Positions 1 through 5,671 of a stretch of 9,571 nucleotides of DNA are shown piece by piece. Location of the stretch: the NCBI GenBank assembly GCA_934202505.1, contig CAKPXW010000063.1, positions 1 through 9,571 on the forward strand, read 5' to 3'. The notes beneath the pieces are model-generated. The model saw nothing but the letters and a program-made list of their open reading frames with translations. It was not told the DNA's origin and made no database searches. The number at the start of each line of letters is the position of its first letter. The stretch's first letter is position 1. The stretch comes from an uncultured Bacilli bacterium (lineage in GTDB: Bacteria > Bacillota_I > Bacilli_A > RFN20 > CAG-631). The position numbers and the translations under genes were made by a program.

Positions 1-1046
1 TTTGCATATTCAGTAGCTCTTTTTAATGCTGAAACATAAGATGTTACATTAATTGTTGCTCCTGAAATAATGTTTGGATTGTCACTGCCATCATCTTTTA
101 CTAAATTTCCAATTTCTGCAGCTGTTTTATTAATTGATGTTTGTTCAAGACTTGCAATTTGTTCATACCATTCTTTAGCAGAACCAGCATAAGCTTTCAT
201 TCCATAATCATCTTTTAATGTTTTCTTTGATAAATATTTAATTTCAGTTTCTGTAGAACCTTTATGATATTTTTCTGATGTGTTTACAGAAATTGCTCCA
301 TTATCAGTAACATTTAAAGCAACTACAATTGAATCTATACTACTTGCTACTACTTTATTATCTACATTTACTAAAGCACCTGCTACATCAACTACTACTT
401 CTTTAGAATTTGAAAGATAAGTATTTAATGCAACACCTGCTTTATTAGTTTCTACATTACTATATTCAGCGCTAGAAACATTTGTATATGCATTGCTTAT
501 TGCTTTAGAAAATTGAGCAGTTCCTACTGTACAACTGGCTTTTAATGCTTCATCATTAGCACCATTTTCAATTTCAGAAACTGTCTTTCCTACAGTCCAA
601 GATGCATATGATTCTAGTTGAACATCAAATTCTGCAAGAGATGAGCCATATGATCCAAACATTCCATAATCTGAACCTAATTCAATTTTAGTTTTAACAT
701 ATCCATCATCACGTAGTGCTGTTCCTTCTTTTAAAGTTGTACCATCTTTTGCTTCATTAGCAACTAGATTGAATTGAACAACATCCATACGATTAGCAGC
801 CACTTTATTTGTAGTAGAATCAAATGCTACAAAAGCTGTGGCAACACTAATTTGAGCAGGAGACACTCCATCAGTGTATGTGAAAGAAACATCATATCCT
901 ACACCCACTTTTACTTTTTGGGTAGTAATAGTATTTTCACTTGTTGAATTTTTGCTTGAATCTTGAGAATTATTATCATTGCCACAAGATGCTAATAATA
1001 GTAAAGAAGAAGCCATAATAGTTTTTAATAAATTATTTTTTTTCAT
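1..1046 (-). CDS. Two-domain FMN-binding lipoprotein, 3' end cut by window edge
   Basis: 348 residues are visible and the frame is open to the window edge. The N-terminus is a lipoprotein signal peptide with lipobox LASC (mature Cys21), then a Ser/Asn/Thr-rich linker (about 22-42). Two similar domains follow. The second (about 200-348) ends in SGAT (Ser328-Thr331) after an Asp-rich stretch, which is the ApbE flavinylation motif with Thr331 as predicted acceptor. The first (about 45-190) has the same layout, including a matching VGKTVSEIEN / INKTAAEIGN stretch, but shows SCT (171-173) where SGAT is expected. The protein probably ends within a few residues of the edge, because FMN-binding domains stop soon after this motif. 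A GGAGG site lies 8 nt before ATG1046. The fold call rests on motif and layout. By family analogy (tandem FMN-binding lipoproteins such as PplA of Listeria) it is likely a surface electron carrier fed by the Rnf complex. The terminal-acceptor role is inference. Confidence 0.8.
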   Translation of the reverse strand, partial: MKKNNLLKTIMASSLLLLASCGNDNNSQDSSKNSTSENTITTQKVKVGVGYDVSFTYTDGVSPAQISVATAFVAFDSTTNKVAANRMDVVQFNLVANEAKDGTTLKEGTALRDDGYVKTKIELGSDYGMFGSYGSSLAEFDVQLESYASWTVGKTVSEIENGANDEALKASCTVGTAQFSKAISNAYTNVSSAEYSNVETNKAGVALNTYLSNSKEVVVDVAGALVNVDNKVVASSIDSIVVALNVTDNGAISVNTSEKYHKGSTETEIKYLSKKTLKDDYGMKAYAGSAKEWYEQIASLEQTSINKTAAEIGNLVKDDGSDNPNIISGATINVTSYVSALKRATEYA

Positions 1047-1068
1047 TGTATTATACCTCCAAGAAGAT

Positions 1069-1096
1069 ATTATAATCTTATTTTTTTAAATAGCAA
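1069..1096 (-). promoter_or_regulatory. Likely promoter of the FMN-binding lipoprotein gene
   Basis: Reading the minus strand, TTGCTA (1091-1096, four of six consensus bases) is followed after 16 nt by a perfect TATAAT (1069-1074). The predicted start is near 1062, which gives a very short leader before the Shine-Dalgarno at 1056-1060. An A/T-only tract directly upstream (1095-1116) would sit at the place of an UP element. The -10 lies inside an imperfect inverted repeat, AAGAT (1064-1068) / ATCTT (1075-1079). In DNA this AT-rich, such matches also arise by chance, so this is moderate evidence that the lipoprotein can be expressed apart from the rnf operon. Confidence 0.45.
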
Positions 1097-1116
1097 ATAT
1101 TTTAAAAAAAATATTT
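1095..1116. repeat. Perfect A/T-only inverted repeat in the operon-lipoprotein gap
   Basis: Two 9-nt arms (AAATATTTT and AAAATATTT) are exact reverse complements separated by a 4-nt A (or T) loop. It lies between the stop of the Gx-transporter gene and the lipoprotein promoter. There is no G or C in the stem and no clear U-run after it on either strand, so an intrinsic terminator is not well supported. An UP element or chance AT symmetry is as likely. Confidence 0.4.
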
Positions 1117-1128
1117 AAGATTTGTAAT

Positions 1129-1656
1129 TTACACTTCTATACTTAATTTAAAGATTTTATTTAATTGAACAATAACTGTTTTAGAAATTATGGCTACTAA
1201 AATTCCACTTATAAAGCCACAACACATTAGAAATGGTAGATAATTTATCATTGCAAGCATTTTATAGATAAATATTATCATAATTATTTGCCCGAATTGA
1301 TGAAAAATAGAACTTGTTATTGATAGTCCATAAATAGAAACATTTGTCAATTTATAAATAAGTATTGTAAAAAGACTAGATAAAAGCCAACCTGATAAAG
1401 ATAACATAAAAGCTATACTTCCTATTCCTGTTCTTAAAAGTCCAACAATAATTACCCTTAAAAACCCAAGTAATAAATATTCTTTTATTGAATAATAATA
1501 AAGTACTATTAAACCAATAGTATTAGCAATGCCAAGTTTTATACCAGGTAATGGTATAGGAAGTGGAATAAAGGATTCAATTATATTTAAAACAATTCCT
1601 ATAGAAAGGAAAATTGCTAGTTTTACTATTTTTAAAGTTAAAGTATCTTTTCGCAT
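1129..1656 (-). CDS. Gx transporter family membrane protein (heptaprenyl diphosphate synthase component I type)
   Basis: A 175-aa protein made almost wholly of membrane helices. The N-terminal segment ESFIPLPIPLPGIKLGIAN (about 27-45) matches the family signature in which an E-x-x-x-P run is followed by PGIKLGLAN. A later SLSGWLLSS and an HQFGQ segment fit the same family. These proteins resemble ECF substrate-binding subunits; the old name, heptaprenyl diphosphate synthase component I, is historical. The start follows the upstream NusG-domain gene by 4 nt, and its GGGTGA ribosome site lies inside that gene's end, suggesting translational coupling. Gx proteins commonly travel with NusG-domain-II proteins and with Rnf/ApbE or other flavin-based electron-transfer genes. 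The substrate is unknown; a quinone- or flavin-related role would be a guess from context. It appears to be the last gene of the rnf operon. Confidence 0.8.
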   Translation of the reverse strand: MRKDTLTLKIVKLAIFLSIGIVLNIIESFIPLPIPLPGIKLGIANTIGLIVLYYYSIKEYLLLGFLRVIIVGLLRTGIGSIAFMLSLSGWLLSSLFTILIYKLTNVSIYGLSITSSIFHQFGQIIMIIFIYKMLAMINYLPFLMCCGFISGILVAIISKTVIVQLNKIFKLSIEV

Positions 1657-1660
1657 AAAA

Positions 1661-2110
1661 TCACCCTATTCCTATATCTATATCCGCACTAGAAGAGTTG
1701 ATAACAACATATACGCCATTTGGCAAACAGACAATCGGAAAGCCAACTTTTTTTACCCATCCTTGTCTTTCACAAATATGATTTGGACAAGTAACATCTT
1801 TTACGCAAACACCTTTATCTTTATTAATTAGAATCTTAAAATCACCTAAAAGATTGGTATATTCCTCCTTTTTCAATACAATAATAGTATTTCCATCTTC
1901 ATCTTTTTGATACTTATTTAGTTTATTAAAAGAAATGTCATAGTCAGTTAATAATTTCCCTTGATAGTAAATTTCGACCTTATTATTTCCACTAAAACTA
2001 TTTTTATAGATGTTATTAGTTGTAATAAAAGATAAAGAAATTAAAATAATTGCTATTAGAATTACAAAAATATCTATTTTTTTAAATTTAATTGCAAAAT
2101 TATTTTTCAT
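1661..2110 (-). CDS. NusG domain II-containing membrane-anchored protein
   Basis: 149 aa: one membrane helix (about 12-31) with a Lys-rich cytoplasmic start, then an extracytoplasmic domain. The conserved part is Cys108-Pro-Asn-x-x-Cys113 followed by GW and a later IVCLP (Cys128), typical of the NusG domain II / DUF1312 family. These proteins are not transcription factors despite the name. An extra Cys102 precedes the motif. The start codon lies inside the end of apbE (11-nt overlap) with an AAGGAG site about 11 nt upstream. The gene ends in TGA, which supports code 11. Its pairing with a Gx transporter next to flavin-linked redox genes is a recurrent arrangement. The biochemical role is not established; the extracytoplasmic cysteines could form disulfides or bind a ligand. 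Confidence 0.85.
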   Translation of the reverse strand: MKNNFAIKFKKIDIFVILIAIILISLSFITTNNIYKNSFSGNNKVEIYYQGKLLTDYDISFNKLNKYQKDEDGNTIIVLKKEEYTNLLGDFKILINKDKGVCVKDVTCPNHICERQGWVKKVGFPIVCLPNGVYVVINSSSADIDIGIG

Positions 2111-3368
2111 TTAAGATTTTTACTCCTTCATAGACTTCTAAAGTATCATTAATATTACTAGTATAATATAAACTAATTCCATCTTTTAAATTTTCAAGAT
2201 AAAAAAGTTCAAGATCATTATTTGGAAATTTGCTTAGTATTTCTTTTTTTAGTTTTAACCCTTCTTCAAGAGAAAGATTCATAAATGTTGTTGATAAAAC
2301 ATCAAGCATTGCATTGGAAAAAGTTGAAGAATAGATTGATATTGAATGATGATAACTTAAAGGATAGCCCGTATAAGGATTAATAATATGATGGCGATAA
2401 ATTAAATTATCATTTTCGTCTTTAAAAGAATAGTATTTACCATCAATATGATTTCCAGAAGTTGAAAAATTAAATTCATTTTTAAATTGAATAGAAAAAG
2501 CATATTGTTGACTTGAAAAACTATTATTTAAAGGATTTATTACACTAATTTTTTGCCCTTTATTTTTTTTACTATATATTGGTTTGGATAAAGAAGAAAT
2601 GGAAGAACTTCCACTAATTAAATATCCTTTATCATAACTATTTTTTATTAATTTTTCTTTTATATAATCATTAGTTTTTCCTTTAGCTATTCCTCCAAAA
2701 GTAATTGAAGGTCTTACTATGTTAAAATCTAATTTATTAAAGGTAACCGATAAGTTTTCATCATTAAATGTTAATTGTTGTTGAATTTTTTCTTGAGTAT
2801 TTGGAACACTTTCTACAAGAGTTTCTAATTCTTTTTGAGCAGATTCATTAAAATAAGGATCAAAAGTATTTAAATCATTAAAGTTATTAGCATTATCAAA
2901 ACAATCTTCCCAAAAAGAGATGATATGACCTGTAAAAACATTAAAATATCCATTGGTAAATTCAAATGCTTCGATGGAGAATTTTAACAAATCATATAAT
3001 TCTTTAGCACATTTTATTTCTTTATTTGTTCCATAAGAATCATTTATTGTTTTAAGATTAACAAGTAACTCATTATTTTCATCTAAATAAGAATTATGAC
3101 GATCATATAATTTATGTAACCTTGTTACTTCATTTTTATATATAGAAGATATTTCATTAATTTTTTCATCTTTATTACTTTCTTCTTTAGCATCAAAAAA
3201 ATATTTTAAATACATAATAGTATTAAAAGGCGAAACAATGTTATTATTGGCATTAATAACATTGTCAGCTATAATATTTTCCCACGTTCCTGTCAATTGA
3301 TTATTACATGAACAAAGGGATACTAATAATAATAAAGAAACTATTTTTTTTCTATTAGATAGAAACAT
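2100..3368 (-). CDS. apbE: ApbE-family FMN transferase, lipoprotein form
   Basis: 422 aa from ATG3368. ApbE enzymes move FMN from FAD onto a Ser or Thr of target flavoproteins outside the cytoplasmic membrane, using Mg2+. Family blocks are visible in order: NGYFNVFTG (139-147), GGIAKG (225-230), SGSSS (252-256) at the place of the usual glycine-rich segment, TSGNH (303-307), HHIINPYTGYP (326-336) and LDVLST with Asp356 and Thr360, the expected metal/FAD residues. The usual HIIDP reads HIINP (Asn330). An N-terminal signal ending LCSC (Cys21) marks it as a lipoprotein. ATG3368 is preferred over the in-frame ATG3383 because GGGAG lies 8 nt before it and the charged start then leads straight into the signal helix. 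The gene overlaps rnfB by 14 nt and the NusG-domain gene by 11 nt. Likely targets are RnfD, RnfG and the lipoprotein at 1-1046. Confidence 0.92.
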   Translation of the reverse strand: MFLSNRKKIVSLLLLVSLCSCNNQLTGTWENIIADNVINANNNIVSPFNTIMYLKYFFDAKEESNKDEKINEISSIYKNEVTRLHKLYDRHNSYLDENNELLVNLKTINDSYGTNKEIKCAKELYDLLKFSIEAFEFTNGYFNVFTGHIISFWEDCFDNANNFNDLNTFDPYFNESAQKELETLVESVPNTQEKIQQQLTFNDENLSVTFNKLDFNIVRPSITFGGIAKGKTNDYIKEKLIKNSYDKGYLISGSSSISSLSKPIYSKKNKGQKISVINPLNNSFSSQQYAFSIQFKNEFNFSTSGNHIDGKYYSFKDENDNLIYRHHIINPYTGYPLSYHHSISIYSSTFSNAMLDVLSTTFMNLSLEEGLKLKKEILSKFPNNDLELFYLENLKDGISLYYTSNINDTLEVYEGVKILNEK

Positions 3369-3669
3369 CGATAGTACTCCCATCTGGTCCTGGAGTTTCT
3401 TTTAAATATTTTTGTATTTTTTCACGATCTTCTTTTTTACTTGGTTTACATAAGCCTACATTTTTACATTTTCCTTCAACTAAAGCAGCAGCCATTTTAC
3501 TACATCCTGGAAATCCACAGCCACCACAATTGGCATTTGGTAGCATTTTAGTAACTTCTTCAATTCTTTTATCTTCTTGAACAGACAAATATTTATCGGC
3601 AATCGCAAGTAAAAGTCCTAATATGCCACTTATTAATAAAGTTATAGCAATAGCAATTAATATTTTCAT
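3355..3669 (-). CDS. rnfB: Short RnfB-like Fe-S subunit lacking the ferredoxin domain
   Basis: 104 aa from ATG3669. One membrane helix (about 2-24) leads into the RnfB-type Fe-S domain: NCGGCGFPGC gives Cys48, Cys51 and Cys56, with Cys74 (or Cys68) as the fourth ligand, and a LPNAN lead-in matching the family's LPGANCGxCGxPGC. In known Rnf complexes RnfB is roughly 190-330 aa and continues with ferredoxin-like [4Fe-4S] motifs that accept electrons from ferredoxin. Here the protein stops about 30 residues after the first domain. The stop is a clean TAA and the next gene starts within the overlap, so it looks like a natural short form, not a frameshift. The start is set by AAAGGAAG 8 nt upstream, so an 11-residue longer in-frame version is not favoured. 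Position after rnfA matches the standard C-D-G-E-A-B order. Confidence 0.85.
   Translation of the reverse strand: MKILIAIAITLLISGILGLLLAIADKYLSVQEDKRIEEVTKMLPNANCGGCGFPGCSKMAAALVEGKCKNVGLCKPSKKEDREKIQKYLKETPGPDGSTIDVSI
3377..3381 (-). promoter_or_regulatory. Ribosome binding site deciding the apbE start
   Basis: GGGAG on the minus strand lies 8 nt before ATG3368. It overlaps the alternative in-frame ATG3383, which makes that upstream codon unlikely to be the main start. Confidence 0.6.
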
Positions 3670-3671
3670 TA

Positions 3672-3842
3672 TTACTTCTTCCTTTCTTGATGATGCATAC
3701 AAGAATTAATTTGACAGGTTTGGCATTGCTTTTCTAATTCTTTGCATCCTTCTGGTTTTGGTGTTTTTTTATTTAATAAATAAGAAAATATAAATAAGAA
3801 AACAAATATTACAATTAATAATATAGCAATTAATATTTTCAT
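3672..3842 (-). CDS. Small Cys-rich membrane protein between rnfA and rnfB (56 aa)
   Basis: The gene starts on a TAATG overlap with the rnfA stop and ends 2 nt before the rnfB start, so it is fully embedded in the operon. The protein begins MKILIAI, the same seven residues as RnfB, followed by one hydrophobic helix (about 3-23). A Lys-rich boundary then suggests the rest faces the cytoplasm. The tail holds Cys33, Cys40, Cys43 and Cys48 followed by Met-His-His. The CxxCxxxxC spacing (40/43/48) equals that of the first three cluster cysteines of RnfB (48/51/56). It may bind an Fe-S cluster and add to the complex. A different possibility is a FeoB-associated-type Cys-rich membrane peptide, which has a similar build. 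No named family is recognised with confidence. Confidence 0.75.
   Translation of the reverse strand: MKILIAILLIVIFVFLFIFSYLLNKKTPKPEGCKELEKQCQTCQINSCMHHQERKK
3678..3685 (-). promoter_or_regulatory. Ribosome binding site deciding the rnfB start
   Basis: AAAGGAAG on the minus strand is placed 8 nt before ATG3669 and lies inside the end of the preceding 56-aa gene. The alternative in-frame ATG3702 falls within that gene's coding sequence and has no comparable site. Confidence 0.6.
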
Positions 3843-4453
3843 TACATTATTCCTGAAAAAGCAAGAAATGCAAGAGCCATTAAAGCTGTTGTAATTAAAG
3901 CAATAGCATTTCCTTTAAATGGTGTCGGTACAGCATTTTCATCTACTCTTATACGAATAAAAGAAAATAGAGTAATAACCATCATATAACCAAGAGCAAT
4001 AAATATTGAATAAATTAATACTTTCCCAAAGTTATAAAATAATACAACTTCATTGTTAATTGTATAATTTGCTACAAATTGAGCGGCATATAAAACAATG
4101 CAATTAGTAGTAATTAAAGGTAGATATATTCCAAGAGAATTATATAGACCTTTCATATATTTTTTCATAAAAAATTCAACAAATTGCACAAATGAAGCAA
4201 TAACTAAAATAAATATTAATAATTGTAAATAATCAAGGCCTAGTGGTTGTAAGATAAATTTTTCAATTGCATAACATAAAACACTAGACATTGTAACTAC
4301 AAATACTAAGGCAAGTCCCATGCCTATAGCATTACTTGGTTTTTTTGATATTCCAAGGAATGGACATATTCCTAAAAAATTAGTAAAAACAATATTAGAA
4401 GTAAAAAGACAAGCAATAATTATTCCAAATACACCTAAACTATTTAAATCCAT
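3842..4453 (-). CDS. rnfA: Rnf electron transport complex membrane subunit RnfA
   Basis: 203 aa with about six membrane helices, the usual length for RnfA/NqrE-type subunits. The two signature half-sites are present: NFLGICPFLG with Cys30, and LITTNC with Cys118. Together with the matching pair in RnfE they hold the membrane-buried [2Fe-2S] cluster that passes electrons across the membrane in Rnf and Na+-NQR. A GGAGG site lies 7 nt before the start, 12 nt after the rnfE stop. Its stop overlaps the start of the 56-aa Cys-rich gene. The pseudo-symmetric relation to RnfE, with shared C-P and N-C motifs, supports the call. Confidence 0.93.
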   Translation of the reverse strand: MDLNSLGVFGIIIACLFTSNIVFTNFLGICPFLGISKKPSNAIGMGLALVFVVTMSSVLCYAIEKFILQPLGLDYLQLLIFILVIASFVQFVEFFMKKYMKGLYNSLGIYLPLITTNCIVLYAAQFVANYTINNEVVLFYNFGKVLIYSIFIALGYMMVITLFSFIRIRVDENAVPTPFKGNAIALITTALMALAFLAFSGIM

Positions 4454-4465
4454 ATTTATTACCTC

Positions 4466-5110
4466 CTATTTTGCTTTAGCAGTTTTTTTATTAATGCAAG
4501 CTGTTTTTATAGCATTAAATATTGCTACACAAAAACCTAAAACCATAAATGCTCCAGTAGCCTGAGTAAAAATTGGAAGTGTGTATTTAGTTGGAATTAA
4601 TTTTAAAGTAAATATTACATTACCTGATAAATCTTTCATCGTAATATTACCTGTTCCGATAACTTCACGAATTAAAGCAATAGCAAGCATTGCCATTATA
4701 AATCCTAAAGCAATTCCTATTGCATCCATAATAGAATCAACAACAGAATTTTTAGAGGCATAAGCTTCCGCTCTTCCTAAAATAATACAGTTCACAACAA
4801 TAAGTTGCAAATAAGTTCCAAGAATCGAATAAATTCCTGGAGCAAATGCTTGGCATAGCATGCTAACTACAGTAACAATAGTAGCGATAATAATAATATA
4901 TACTGGTATTCTAATTTCATTTGGTGTAATTTTACTAATTAATGATATAGATATATTAGAAAGTAATAAAACAAGAAATACACAAACGCCCATTCCTAAA
5001 GCCGAATATAATGAATAAGAAGTAGCAAGAACCGGACACATTCCTAAGAATAAAACAAATGTTGGATTTTCTTTAATAATACCATTTAAAATAATTTTTC
5101 CTTTATTCAT
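4466..5110 (-). CDS. rnfE: Rnf electron transport complex membrane subunit RnfE
   Basis: 214 aa with about six membrane helices. GMCPVLA (Cys25) and VVNCIILGRAEAYASKN (Cys108) are the RnfE signatures; the GRAEAYASKN run separates it from RnfA. Cys25 and Cys108 are the expected ligands for half of the RnfA/RnfE [2Fe-2S] cluster. The start overlaps the rnfG stop by one base (TAATG), with AGGAG upstream, implying translational coupling and near-equal production. The C-terminus is a Lys/Ala-rich cytoplasmic tail. Confidence 0.93.
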   Translation of the reverse strand: MNKGKIILNGIIKENPTFVLFLGMCPVLATSYSLYSALGMGVCVFLVLLLSNISISLISKITPNEIRIPVYIIIIATIVTVVSMLCQAFAPGIYSILGTYLQLIVVNCIILGRAEAYASKNSVVDSIMDAIGIALGFIMAMLAIALIREVIGTGNITMKDLSGNVIFTLKLIPTKYTLPIFTQATGAFMVLGFCVAIFNAIKTACINKKTAKAK

Positions 5111-5670
5111 TATTGGTTCTCCTTTCTTGATTCATTATAATCACTAGCACATTTATCAATTATACCACTTAAAGCTTTTCCCGTAACTGAAGCACCAGAA
5201 GTAGAATCTACATATTTAGTATTAGTTGATAGCATTTCTTCAGCGGATAAATCTTTAATATAAGTATTCATATTTTCAATAGCAACTGGTTTTGATTCTT
5301 GATGACTTATACATTTAAAAGATAAATATTTTCCTTCAGCAAAAGCAATTTGGAAAGTAATTTTTCCAGCAAATCCAGATGTTGTACAAGTATAAGCATA
5401 ACCTGGTTCATTTAAACTTCCTCCAGTAACTTTAGCTTTAACTGTAACACCTGCATCTATTAAAGAAGAAGACACTGTTTCATCTTTAGATATTGTTAGA
5501 GTACTACTATTTCCATAATCTGCAAACATTTCATAATAATTACTATTAGCTTTTTTCTCTTCATTACTAGCAATTATTGGACTTGTTAAAGAATATACAC
5601 CTGCTAAAATTGCAGCACAGGTTGCACCACATATTCCTAAAAACAGTGGTAATTTTAACATTTTTTTCAT
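5110..5670 (-). CDS. rnfG: Rnf FMN-binding subunit RnfG
   Basis: 186 aa from ATG5670: a short N-terminal membrane helix (about 8-30), then an extracytoplasmic FMN-binding domain. The covalent-flavin motif is Asp155-STSGAS-VT, with Ser161 as predicted acceptor instead of the commoner Thr. A longer in-frame start 36 nt upstream would lie inside rnfD; it is rejected because AGGAGG is 8 nt before ATG5670 and this start follows the rnfD stop after one base. RnfG normally takes electrons from the RnfA/E cluster and passes them to RnfD. At 186 aa it is close to usual length. A second FMN-binding domain on the end of RnfD means the complex may hold two RnfG-like modules. Confidence 0.9.
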   Translation of the reverse strand: MKKMLKLPLFLGICGATCAAILAGVYSLTSPIIASNEEKKANSNYYEMFADYGNSSTLTISKDETVSSSLIDAGVTVKAKVTGGSLNEPGYAYTCTTSGFAGKITFQIAFAEGKYLSFKCISHQESKPVAIENMNTYIKDLSAEEMLSTNTKYVDSTSGASVTGKALSGIIDKCASDYNESRKENQ

Positions 5671-5671
5671 T

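Noticed and set aside
1095..1116. Intrinsic terminator of the rnf operon
   Set aside because: The hairpin has no G-C pairs and no U-run follows it on either strand, so it is listed only as an inverted repeat.
1661..1663. TGA read as Trp (mycoplasma code 4)
   Set aside because: TGA ends the NusG-domain protein at the expected place after its conserved core, Trp is written TGG in the lipoprotein, RnfC and RnfD, and no gene here has an in-frame TGA.
1529..1831. Plus-strand ORF opposite the Gx and NusG-domain genes
   Set aside because: It lies antisense to two well-supported genes, has no good ribosome site and no recognisable protein features.
3355..3383. Frameshift truncating rnfB
   Set aside because: No ferredoxin-type Cys motif appears in any frame downstream; the sequence passes directly into the signal peptide of apbE with its own ribosome site.
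4320..4763. Two plus-strand ORFs antisense to rnfA and rnfE
   Set aside because: They are shadows of conserved membrane-protein genes; their residue make-up mirrors the codon bias of the opposite strand.
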